Part shown: positions 7,739-15,321 of the stretch, one piece after another
Layout: the number at the start of each line of letters is the position of its first letter
Position numbering within the stretch: the stretch's first letter is position 1
Program-made: the position numbers and the translations under genes
The notes under the pieces: generated by a model
What the model was told of the DNA's origin: nothing
What the model saw: the letters and a program-made list of their open reading frames with translations, nothing else
Databases searched by the model: none
Source of the DNA: an uncultured bacterium
Lineage (GTDB): Bacteria; Bacillota_A; Clostridia; Lachnospirales; Lachnospiraceae
Direction of reading: 5' to 3'
Assembly: GCA_905215045.1 (NCBI GenBank)
Contig: CAJMOO010000018.1
Span: 1 to 28,137, forward strand
DNA length: 28,137 nucleotides

Positions 7739-9502
7739 TTACACCACCTTCTTCTTTAAAGACTCATTCCATGACATATTTGCAGCATAAGATTCCAGTT
7801 CCTTCTGCTTATCAAATAAATGCTGGTATGCACCTTTTTTACGCATTAAATGTTCGTGTGTTCCCTCTTCTGCAACAATTCCGTCTTTCATCATATAAAT
7901 GCAGTCAGAATCTACAACATTGGATAATCTGTGGGAAATAAACAAGATCATCTTTGTCTTTGATAATTCCCGAATGACATTCATGATCATTTCTTCACTT
8001 TCCATATCAATATTGGATGTCGCTTCGTCAAATATGTAGATCGGTGTATCAAACAGCAGCGCTCTTGCAAGTGCCAGACGCTGTCTTTGTCCACCAGAGA
8101 AGTTTCCCCCTTTCTCTAACAGAACGGTTTGAAGTCCATCCTGTTCTTTTAAGAATGCAAGAAGATTCACTTTCTCAAGTACATATTCTAACTCTTCTCT
8201 TGTGGCATCTGGTTTTGCCATACGGAGATTTTCTTCGACTGTTCCTGCAAATAAATAACTATTATGTGTGATCTTTGTCATATGTGCCATCAATTCTTCT
8301 TCCCGAATCTGTGAGATATCCACACCACCAACCTTGACACTTCCAGAATATCCACGATTTCTCGCTGTTAAAATGCCAGCCAGTGTACTCTTTCCACAGC
8401 CAGATTCACCAACAAAAGAAATAAAGCTGTTTGCAGGGAAGTTCATTGTGATTCCTTTTAAGATTTCACGATCTTTTTCATAAGCAAAATGAACATCATC
8501 AAGTGAAATCTCTAACTCTCCCTGTGGAAACTTGGATTCTCCGCTCTCTCCTTCTTCCAGATCAAGCAGTCCAAAAATCTTATCACTCGCTGCCATTCCA
8601 TTCATCGCAATGTGGAAAAATGATCCTAACAATCTTAACGGAATAAAAAATTCTGAAGCCAACAATAAAATGATCAATGCTCCGCCAATCGTGATATTTC
8701 CAGCAATATACTGATGAATCGCTGTGATCATTCCGACAGCAGCGCCACCGTAGGCTATGATGTCCATGACACTGGTTGAATTTAACTGCATTGTCAAAAC
8801 TTTCATTGTGATCTTACGAAAATTCTGCGCTTCCTCATCCATCTCGACCGCTTTCATTTCATCCGCCTGATAGATCTTTAATGTTGTCATTCCCTGAAGA
8901 TTCTCAAGAAAACTGTCTCCTAGTGTTGTGTATAGTCCCCAGTATTTATTCAATAATTTCTTTGCGAGTTTCTGCACCGCAACGATTGAAATCGGAATCA
9001 ATGGAACGCAGATCAGCAGTACCGCACTTGCCTTTAAACTGATAAAGGATAAAATGATAAATAATGTTACTGGTGCTAAGATGCTGTAAAACAACTGCGG
9101 AAGATATTTCCCAAAATAAATTTCAAGCTGCTCCACGCCTTCGGTACTCATCTGTACGACTTCTGATGTTGAAACATGTTCCCGATAAGAAGCCCCTAAA
9201 CATAACAATTTCTCATAGATCTTTTCTCGTAAAATTCTTTTCACATCAACACTTGCTGCAAATGACGCCCTTGTTGCCATCTGATCACATAAGAAACGGA
9301 TCGCTACTGCAACCACCAAAACCATAAATGTTGTAAGGATCACCTGATCACTCATCTGGTGCATCAAAATACAGTCCACCATTCTTCCAATGGAAAAGAT
9401 CGCTGCGATCTGCCCTAATAATGCGATCCACTGCCACAGGACCATCTGTACAATATATTTTTTTGTATGGGAAAGTAATTTTACCAATCTTGTTTTAATC
9501 AT
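7739..9502 (-). CDS. ABC half-transporter, CydD-like (permease + ATPase)
   Basis: 587-residue fused ABC subunit. The membrane domain (about residues 15-310) includes WQWIALLGQIAAIFSIGRMV and the family-like LENLQGMTTLKIYQADE loop. The ATPase has Walker A GESGCGKST, signature FSGGQRQRLALARAL, Walker B IYIFDEATSNID and H-loop ISHRL. The LQGMTTLKIYQ stretch is typical of CydD-type proteins. Its ATG overlaps the end of the DUF454 gene by 8 bp and an AAGGAA site lies upstream, so it belongs to the same transcript. The next gene is its likely dimer partner. In the streptococcal sia haem operon, further ABC genes also follow the haem importer; equivalence to those is not shown. Confidence 0.85.
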   Translation of the reverse strand: MIKTRLVKLLSHTKKYIVQMVLWQWIALLGQIAAIFSIGRMVDCILMHQMSDQVILTTFMVLVVAVAIRFLCDQMATRASFAASVDVKRILREKIYEKLLCLGASYREHVSTSEVVQMSTEGVEQLEIYFGKYLPQLFYSILAPVTLFIILSFISLKASAVLLICVPLIPISIVAVQKLAKKLLNKYWGLYTTLGDSFLENLQGMTTLKIYQADEMKAVEMDEEAQNFRKITMKVLTMQLNSTSVMDIIAYGGAAVGMITAIHQYIAGNITIGGALIILLLASEFFIPLRLLGSFFHIAMNGMAASDKIFGLLDLEEGESGESKFPQGELEISLDDVHFAYEKDREILKGITMNFPANSFISFVGESGCGKSTLAGILTARNRGYSGSVKVGGVDISQIREEELMAHMTKITHNSYLFAGTVEENLRMAKPDATREELEYVLEKVNLLAFLKEQDGLQTVLLEKGGNFSGGQRQRLALARALLFDTPIYIFDEATSNIDMESEEMIMNVIRELSKTKMILFISHRLSNVVDSDCIYMMKDGIVAEEGTHEHLMRKKGAYQHLFDKQKELESYAANMSWNESLKKKVV

Positions 9503-9902
9503 ATATTATTTCCTTTGCTTTCTCTTCTTTGACAGTTTCTACTTTCAATCCAAAATATAAGAAATGAAAAATCCACACGATCACAAGAACTACACGGCCG
9601 ATCGGTACGTTGTTCATCATAATAAAACCGATTGCCATTAAGATCGTTACCATCGCAATGATGGATCTCTTTGTTTTCTTCGTCATTGCTTTCTCTTTTG
9701 CAAAGCTTTCCAAGTGTTTCTTGTAAAGACTTGTCCCTAAAAACCAATCGTGAAGTGTTTTTGAACCCTTTGCAAAGCAAAACACTGTTGCCATGTAAAA
9801 TGGAACCGTCGGCAGAATTGGAAGTACAACCCCTATCGTCCCAAGCACCAGACATAAAATTCCAAGTGCCATCCACACATATCGGATCGGATTTTTTCTC
9901 AT
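9495..9902 (-). CDS. DUF454 (YbaN-like) small inner-membrane protein
   Basis: 135-residue membrane protein of the DUF454/YbaN family, whose function is unknown. The typical LGTIGVVLPILPTVPFYMAT and FCFAKGSKTLHDWFLGTSLY motifs are near the N-terminus, followed by two more hydrophobic segments (SIIAMVTILMAIGFIMM and VVLVIVWIFHFLYFGL). I place the start at 9902 because the AAGGAG site is 9 bases before that ATG. The ATG at 9911 directly abuts AAGGAG and leaves no spacing. It overlaps the CydD-like gene by 8 bp and follows the FecE-type ATPase by 27 bp. DUF454 genes are often found near haem and iron transport genes, which fits here. Confidence 0.85.
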   Translation of the reverse strand: MRKNPIRYVWMALGILCLVLGTIGVVLPILPTVPFYMATVFCFAKGSKTLHDWFLGTSLYKKHLESFAKEKAMTKKTKRSIIAMVTILMAIGFIMMNNVPIGRVVLVIVWIFHFLYFGLKVETVKEEKAKEIIYD

Positions 9903-9929
9903 ATTTTTCATCTCCTTTTCATTAATATT

Positions 9930-10739
9930 CTATACTGTCAGAACAAATTTCTGTCCATCGATATCTGCTACATTTAAATGAACATCGTAAAGTTCACTGA
10001 TACTTTCAGTTGTGATCACATCCTTTGGATCTCCCTGTACCAACACTTTTCCGTCTTTTAATCCAATGACTTCATCAGAAAAATGAATGGCCTGATTGAT
10101 CTCATGAAGTACCATCACGATCGTAATTCCGTATTCCCTGTTTAATTTCTTGACTAGTCGCAGAATATCCAACTGATAACGGATATCCAGATACGTCGTT
10201 GGCTCATCAAGAAATAAGATCTTCGTGTTCTGTGCCAGTGCCATTGCGATAAAGACTCGCTGTCTCTGGCCACCAGAAAGCTGACTTAACTCGCGGTTCC
10301 TGAATTCCTCAAGTCCTGTCACTTCGATCGCATGATCGATCAGTTTCTCATCTTCCTCACTTTTGCCGCCCATTAATTTCATATAAGGGGTACGACCATA
10401 AGAGATCAGTCGTTCCACGGTGATATCATCGGCCGCCTGATTATACTGATGAACGATCGATACTTTTCTTGCAAATTCATTTAACTTTAAATTCTTGATA
10501 TTCTTTCCATGCAGAAAAACTTTTCCACGGTTTGGATTCAGATTCTTTGTCATTAGAGAAAACAGTGTTGATTTTCCACATCCATTGGCTCCCATGATCG
10601 TTGTGATCTTACCTTCTTTGATCATTAAGGAAATATCTTTTAGAATCTGATTGCTTCCATATGCAAAGGATAAGTCCCTGACTTCCATCGCTGGCTTCTC
10701 TTCTTGTAATCTTGCAAGGAGTTCTTCTTTATTTGCCAT
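9930..10739 (-). CDS. Haem/siderophore ABC importer ATPase (FecE type)
   Basis: 269-residue ATP-binding subunit of a type II (BtuCD-like) importer. Walker A is GANGCGKST, the Q-loop lies in SIVHQYNQA, the signature is LSGGQRQRVFIAMALAQ, Walker B is ILFLDEPTTYLD and the H-loop VLHEINQA. The TTYLD after Walker B is characteristic of FecE/FhuC-type iron-chelate importers. The start at 10739 overlaps the permease by 11 bp; AGGAGG inside the permease end sits 10 bases before the ATG. It energises uptake by the adjacent permease and lipoprotein, most likely for haem. Confidence 0.93.
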   Translation of the reverse strand: MANKEELLARLQEEKPAMEVRDLSFAYGSNQILKDISLMIKEGKITTIMGANGCGKSTLFSLMTKNLNPNRGKVFLHGKNIKNLKLNEFARKVSIVHQYNQAADDITVERLISYGRTPYMKLMGGKSEEDEKLIDHAIEVTGLEEFRNRELSQLSGGQRQRVFIAMALAQNTKILFLDEPTTYLDIRYQLDILRLVKKLNREYGITIVMVLHEINQAIHFSDEVIGLKDGKVLVQGDPKDVITTESISELYDVHLNVADIDGQKFVLTV

Positions 10740-11790
10740 ATCTTCCAGACCTCCTTAATAGTAAGATAAAGAACGGACCACCGACAACACTCATGATCAC
10801 GGCAGCACTGACTTCATTTGGTGCTGCGATCGTACGTCCGATCGTGTCTGCCAGCAAAAATGTAAATGCCCCAAAAAATGCGGAAAACGGGATCAGCATC
10901 TTATGGTTGCTTCCGACTAAAATTCTTCCGATATGTGGAACGATTAATCCAAGGAAGCTGATCGCACCTGCAACGGCTGTGGAAATACTTGCAAGTAAGA
11001 CTGCAACAAGTGAGATCACGATTCTTGTGACATTGACATTCACTCCCAAGCTTCTTGCGGTTTTATCTTCCAGAGATAACAGATTACATTCCTGTGTAAA
11101 TAACATTGCAAGGAATAATCCTGCAACCACATATGGAAGCAATGTTGTGACATCATCCCATGTCTTCTGTGTGATATTCGCCTCAACGATTGCTGCCACA
11201 CCAGTTCTGTCCCCGCCGGACATAGAATTTAAGGCACTGGATAACCCAGTAAATAAGCTGTTTACTGCCACACCAGTTAAGATAATTCTCATCGGACTTA
11301 AGCCACCCTTCCATGACAAACAATACACCATGAAAAATGCGACCACACCACCTGCAAATGCTGCGATCGGTGTGAAGAAATATAGTGTTGGTGCAAATGC
11401 CGTAATAATGACAGCGGTAAAACTTGCCCCGCTTGAGATACCGATAATTCCCGGATCTGCCAGTGGATTTTTCAATACCGCCTGGAATAACACACCAGAA
11501 ACCGCAATGGCCGCTCCTGCTAACATTGAAATGATGATTCGTGGAAAACGCAGATCATAGATCGTTGCCACGTCTTTGTTATATTTGACAAACAGACCAG
11601 AAAGGAGCTCCCCAAATCCAACTTTCAGACTTCCGATATTAATAGAGGCAAAGAATAAAAGAATTAACAATATAATGACAACCCCAAAGGAAATCCATGC
11701 TCGCATCATTTTATTTTCCTGCCTCTCCTGATCGGCATTCCTCGAACTAACTGCTTCAAGGTCTGCTTTTTTTACCTTCTTGAAAAACAT
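10729..11790 (-). CDS. Haem/iron-chelate ABC permease (FecCD family)
   Basis: 353-residue FecCD/BtuC-family permease with about 10 membrane segments after a 26-residue polar N-terminus. Family motifs: LRFPRIIISMLAGAAIAVSG, then FQAVLKNPLADPGIIGISSGA, and near the end GAISFLGLIVPHIGRILVGS. It begins on the base after the lipoprotein stop codon, with GGAGGTGA inside the end of that gene, so the two are translationally linked. It overlaps the ATPase by 11 bp. It probably acts as a homodimeric haem channel. Confidence 0.93.
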   Translation of the reverse strand: MFFKKVKKADLEAVSSRNADQERQENKMMRAWISFGVVIILLILLFFASINIGSLKVGFGELLSGLFVKYNKDVATIYDLRFPRIIISMLAGAAIAVSGVLFQAVLKNPLADPGIIGISSGASFTAVIITAFAPTLYFFTPIAAFAGGVVAFFMVYCLSWKGGLSPMRIILTGVAVNSLFTGLSSALNSMSGGDRTGVAAIVEANITQKTWDDVTTLLPYVVAGLFLAMLFTQECNLLSLEDKTARSLGVNVNVTRIVISLVAVLLASISTAVAGAISFLGLIVPHIGRILVGSNHKMLIPFSAFFGAFTFLLADTIGRTIAAPNEVSAAVIMSVVGGPFFILLLRRSGRYGK

Positions 11791-12810
11791 TTATTCTTTC
11801 ACCTCCTGTGTTCCTTTTGTATTCTGATAAAAATCTTTTTCTAATTCACTTAATGCTTTCTTATATTTGAAGTTTGCACTCATTCCAAAGTATTCATATG
11901 TCAGGTCATAAACCCGTTTGTTCTTCACAGCATCAAAATGTTTCCAGATATCGTTAGTTTCAAAGTCTTCGTTAAACATTTTTGTCACCTGATCTGGAAG
12001 TGCATGTGCCGCACGGACGATGATATCTGGTTCTTTCTTCTTCATATCCTCAGTATTGACTGTTAAAAACTCCTGATCCGTATTCTGGTAAACATTTTCA
12101 CCACCAGCAAGTTTGACCAGACTTCCAACATAGGAATTCTCTGTCGCAATGACATAACTTCCTGGAAGTCCCATCAGTACGAGAACTTTGGGATGTTTTT
12201 TATTTTTATTTCGTTTTGTATAACTTTTATAAAATGTTGTAAACTCTTTGGTCATCTTCTCGGCTTCCTGCTGCTTCCCAAAGATTTCCCCTAATTCCTG
12301 AACCGAACGGTACATTCCCTGCACACTTCTTAGATTTAAGAATGCATACTCCGTATTCTTCAGTTCTTCAAACTTTGGTTTTAAGTCAGTTTCCAGAGAA
12401 GAAGGAGCTAAGATCCAATCAGGATTTAAAGAAGATACGATTTCCATATCGGGACTCATGGCAAGTCCGACTTTCTTTACCTTTTTGTATCTTGATGGAA
12501 TTTTGGAAACACTGCTCTTTGGTACACCGACAAGATCAAGATCCAGCTTGTCACAAATATCTGCAACAGCCGGAGATGTTGCGACGATCCTTGGATTGCC
12601 TGACAATGCTTTGACTTTCGCCTTTGCATTTAACACTGCTTGTTTTTCCTTTGGATCTGTGATCTCAAGCATAGTTTCCACGCTCTCTCCCTGACTGCTC
12701 TTTTTGCTGTCTTTTGGATGCTGGTTTACACAACCTGTCAGGAAACAAGAGGAAATTGCAAGCAACAGGATCAAAAAAATGCTCGGATATTTTCTTAATT
12801 TAGTTTTCAT
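11791..12810 (-). CDS. isdE: Haem-binding lipoprotein, IsdE/HtsA family
   Basis: Substrate-binding lipoprotein of the haem ABC importer, 339 residues from the MKTKLRKYPS start. The signal peptide ends in lipobox FLTGC with Cys27. Two lobes joined by a long helix fit the helical-backbone fold. The stretch KVGLAMSPDMEIVSSLNPDW carries M118 and RAAHALPDQVTKMF carries H269; these align with the Met/His haem ligands known for IsdE and HtsA. The end ETNDIWKHFDAVKNKRVYDL is typical of IsdE. A longer reading to 12900 would overlap the Shp-like gene by about 100 bp and hide the signal peptide. In-frame ATGs at 12825 or 12828 have a better AGGA spacing and could be the true start. The CDS overlaps the upstream stop by 11 bp. 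Confidence 0.9.
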   Translation of the reverse strand: MKTKLRKYPSIFLILLLAISSCFLTGCVNQHPKDSKKSSQGESVETMLEITDPKEKQAVLNAKAKVKALSGNPRIVATSPAVADICDKLDLDLVGVPKSSVSKIPSRYKKVKKVGLAMSPDMEIVSSLNPDWILAPSSLETDLKPKFEELKNTEYAFLNLRSVQGMYRSVQELGEIFGKQQEAEKMTKEFTTFYKSYTKRNKNKKHPKVLVLMGLPGSYVIATENSYVGSLVKLAGGENVYQNTDQEFLTVNTEDMKKKEPDIIVRAAHALPDQVTKMFNEDFETNDIWKHFDAVKNKRVYDLTYEYFGMSANFKYKKALSELEKDFYQNTKGTQEVKE

Positions 12811-13708
12811 CGTTGTAAATCTCATCATATTCATCCTGATCACCACCCCATTTATCCCAGTTTTTGCGGTAATAGTAAACGATCGTCGCTGCCACTCCAA
12901 GTAAGACCAATCCTGAAAATGTCATAGAAACCGTTAAGATCAAAATCCATGTTCCCACAGACTTTTCAGAAGATGTTTTCTTCTTTGTGGTCGTCTTCGG
13001 TGCCGTAGATAAACTCAGTCCCTGGGCGTTGCTTAAGGAATCGTCACTGCTTTGTGTGTCAGCTCCTTGGGATGCGGTTGTTGTCTGCTGACTGGCTGTA
13101 TTATTTGTGTCAGCTGTTGTCTGTGTCTGGTTATTGTTTGATGTCTGCGCATCAGAAGATGATGTTGTAACCATCAACGCTTTCATGCCTACGGAATTTC
13201 CTGTGGTGTAATTACCTGGATAGAAATAAAAAATGACATTTCTTCCCATTGGTTTTACGTACATGGAACAGCGGATGATGCTGTCTTGGGATGAAAGTTT
13301 GATCCTTAAATCTTTTGTTGTTCCATTATTATCTTTTCCTGTCGCTGTCTGTGTTACAGATTGTGTTTGAAATCTTGATTCTCCTCGTTTCTGCACGGAA
13401 AAACCCAGATTAGATGTATAATCTACAAGGCTTATACGAAATGTCAGATAATAATCTCCAGCGTCTGTTACCTCTAATAATCCTTTGGATGATATTGCTC
13501 CTTCGACCATTCCCTGCCCAGTTGCTTTCGATGAACTTCCTCCAGAATCTTCTACTTTTCCAGTCACGGGATGCTGATATGTTCTTGCAATCTGACAACT
13601 GTAGACATTTCCTGATGCTGCTTTTACATCTTTTGAAAGACCCCCAAAAGACAAGAGCGCCACTAGAATCAATATCCAGTTTTTTAATTGAACAATATGT
13701 TTTTTCAT
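12800..13708 (-). CDS. shp: Shp-like haem-transfer surface protein
   Basis: 302 residues. The signal peptide (1 to about 30, hydrophobic WILILVALLSFGGL) is followed by a NEAT-fold HemeBinding_Shp domain (about 34-182), a Thr/Gln/Ser-rich spacer (183-250), a C-terminal membrane helix (253-280) and an acidic cytoplasmic tail. The domain has GQGMVEGAIS with M67 and KPMGRNVIFYF with M154. Streptococcus pyogenes Shp binds haem through Met66 and Met153, so both axial ligands appear conserved at nearly the same numbers. There is no LPXTG motif; the protein is held by the membrane helix. It lies 2 bp after the double-NEAT gene and just before the lipoprotein, the expected place for a protein handing haem to HtsA/IsdE. 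Confidence 0.9.
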   Translation of the reverse strand: MKKHIVQLKNWILILVALLSFGGLSKDVKAASGNVYSCQIARTYQHPVTGKVEDSGGSSSKATGQGMVEGAISSKGLLEVTDAGDYYLTFRISLVDYTSNLGFSVQKRGESRFQTQSVTQTATGKDNNGTTKDLRIKLSSQDSIIRCSMYVKPMGRNVIFYFYPGNYTTGNSVGMKALMVTTSSSDAQTSNNNQTQTTADTNNTASQQTTTASQGADTQSSDDSLSNAQGLSLSTAPKTTTKKKTSSEKSVGTWILILTVSMTFSGLVLLGVAATIVYYYRKNWDKWGGDQDEYDEIYNDEN

Positions 13709-13710
13709 TT

Positions 13711-15249
13711 TTATAATCCCCTGCTCTTCACTTTATAAACTATACCTAGAATAGAAAGTAATACACTCATGATCGATGGTACTATGATCGGTGTTTCTTC
13801 CTCATTTTCCTGTAATGTCTGACTTCCACTGTTTGTTGATGTTGAAACCTGATCAGTATTAAAACTTTTTTCTTCCACAGCTGATTGTCCCTGTACATTG
13901 GATTGTGTTGTCTCTGGTAATTTTGAACTTTGAATCGTAACTTTCTCATGGCTTCCTGCTGAAGAAGTATTTGAAGAATTTGTTATCATTGTAGTACTGC
14001 TTTTTTCTGTATTTTTATCATTTGATACAAATTCCTTTGAATTTTTTACTGCCTTTATAGAATTAAGATCTAATTTCAGATATACCGCCTGTGTACCACT
14101 TCCCGGACTGATCGCATCCATAATCGGAACAAACACTTGTAATGGCACATATCCGTCATTTTTTGCTTTTGATATCAATGGAAATGTTACCTGGTCTGGG
14201 TAATCACTTCCATAAGAATCTCTGACTTTCTTTCCTTTTGTGTCTTTTTGATAAGAATCCACGGTTACATTTTTTAACGAACCTGTTGGTACCTTATATT
14301 GATCGATCTTATAAGTATTCGTAAAGTATTTGATCTTGCTTAAATAGCCGTAACTTGAACTAATATTCAATCCTTTAAAATCAAGTATTATATCATATTT
14401 TCCATTTTTGACTGTGAGTTTTATCTTGTGATTGATTGCTTCATTTGCCATGGACTCTGTCTTCTTATCTGTCTTTAACATCTTGCCAGAAATACTGTAA
14501 ACCCCATCTTCTAATTTCTTTATATTTAGCTTTGATTTCCTTGTTGTAGTTTTCTTAACTTGGCTTTCCTTTGCTGTAGTTGTTGTTTGTTTGTCTTGCT
14601 GCGTTGTAACAGATGACTCAATTTTCGTCTCGTCACTCACCTTCTTTAATGTATTCCAGTCAAATTGAAATCTTGCATATTGAAGACCGCTCCCTTTGCT
14701 GATTGCTTCCATAACAGGTACATAAACCTGAACCCACATTTCTTCCTGTTGATAATTTACCGGAAAACTCATGTAATGTGGATACAATTTTCCTTTTACC
14801 TTAGAATCTGTCCCTGTCTTAGGATCATTATAGCTGTCATATGTATTTTCAAAATATGATTCTATATTTATTGGGATCGGTGTTTCATTTTCTGGTGCCT
14901 CAATCTTTCCAGATGTTGTCTTCCAATTTGGAAAATAAGACATCTGGGCAAGATATCCTGTAAAATCAAGCTTTCCTAATTTTGTACTCAGTGCCTTGCA
15001 TTCTGTCCTTACTGTATAAGTTCCATTCTTTACGATCAATTGTATTGGCTGAATAATCCCTGCATTTCCCATAGAAGCCTGATCTGATGAGGCGCTTCTT
15101 AAGAAACTTTGCATGGTATAAGTTCCATCTTCTAATATATTTTTTTCATCCGCTGCTGCCTTATGATCTACAAATGCAAAACCGGCCAGACAGCATAATA
15201 TAACGGAAATGACACAGCTGACAAAGCGAAAATATTGTGCTTTCTTCAT
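13711..15249 (-). CDS. Membrane-anchored protein with two NEAT domains
   Basis: 512 residues: signal peptide (about 1-33), NEAT-like domain 1 (about 39-203), Thr/Lys/Gln-rich linker, NEAT domain 2 (about 245-400), Ser/Thr-rich spacer, and a C-terminal membrane helix (PIIVPSIMSVLLSILGIVY) with a basic KVKSRGL tail. Domain 2 shows SMANEAINHKIKLTVKNGKY, the haem-pocket helix followed by strand 2; domain 1 has SMGNAGIIQPIQLIVKNGTY. Methionines M60 and M267 sit at the pocket-helix position. At the second ligand loop both domains have GSG where the neighbouring FMN/NEAT protein has GMG, so coordination may differ. There is no YxxxY as in classical Isd NEATs. It lies between the NEAT/FMN protein and the Shp-like protein and probably relays haem. 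Confidence 0.88.
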   Translation of the reverse strand: MKKAQYFRFVSCVISVILCCLAGFAFVDHKAAADEKNILEDGTYTMQSFLRSASSDQASMGNAGIIQPIQLIVKNGTYTVRTECKALSTKLGKLDFTGYLAQMSYFPNWKTTSGKIEAPENETPIPINIESYFENTYDSYNDPKTGTDSKVKGKLYPHYMSFPVNYQQEEMWVQVYVPVMEAISKGSGLQYARFQFDWNTLKKVSDETKIESSVTTQQDKQTTTTAKESQVKKTTTRKSKLNIKKLEDGVYSISGKMLKTDKKTESMANEAINHKIKLTVKNGKYDIILDFKGLNISSSYGYLSKIKYFTNTYKIDQYKVPTGSLKNVTVDSYQKDTKGKKVRDSYGSDYPDQVTFPLISKAKNDGYVPLQVFVPIMDAISPGSGTQAVYLKLDLNSIKAVKNSKEFVSNDKNTEKSSTTMITNSSNTSSAGSHEKVTIQSSKLPETTQSNVQGQSAVEEKSFNTDQVSTSTNSGSQTLQENEEETPIIVPSIMSVLLSILGIVYKVKSRGL

Positions 15250-15278
15250 GATTTTTTCTACTCTTTTATGGGGACTAT

Positions 15279-15306
15279 AAAGCCCCTGTAGATTTACAGC
15301 GGCTTT
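15279..15306. other. Intergenic hairpin in the haem operon
   Basis: AAAGCC pairs with GGCTTT and inside them CTGTA pairs with TACAG, leaving a GATT loop and one C/C mismatch. It lies in the 72-bp gap between the NEAT/FMN gene and the double-NEAT gene. No U-run follows in the direction of transcription, so a processing or mRNA-stability element is more likely than a terminator. Confidence 0.5.
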
Positions 15307-15321
15307 ATCATATGTTTCCTG

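Noticed and set aside
10712..11560. Long plus-strand open frame (282 codons) opposite the FecCD permease
   Set aside because: It is antisense to a clear permease, has no recognisable domain or ribosome site, and its composition is what the complementary strand of a membrane protein gives.
12811..12900. Extension of the IsdE-like protein upstream to 12900
   Set aside because: It would overlap the Shp-like gene by about 100 bp and put 30 polar residues before an evident lipoprotein signal peptide.
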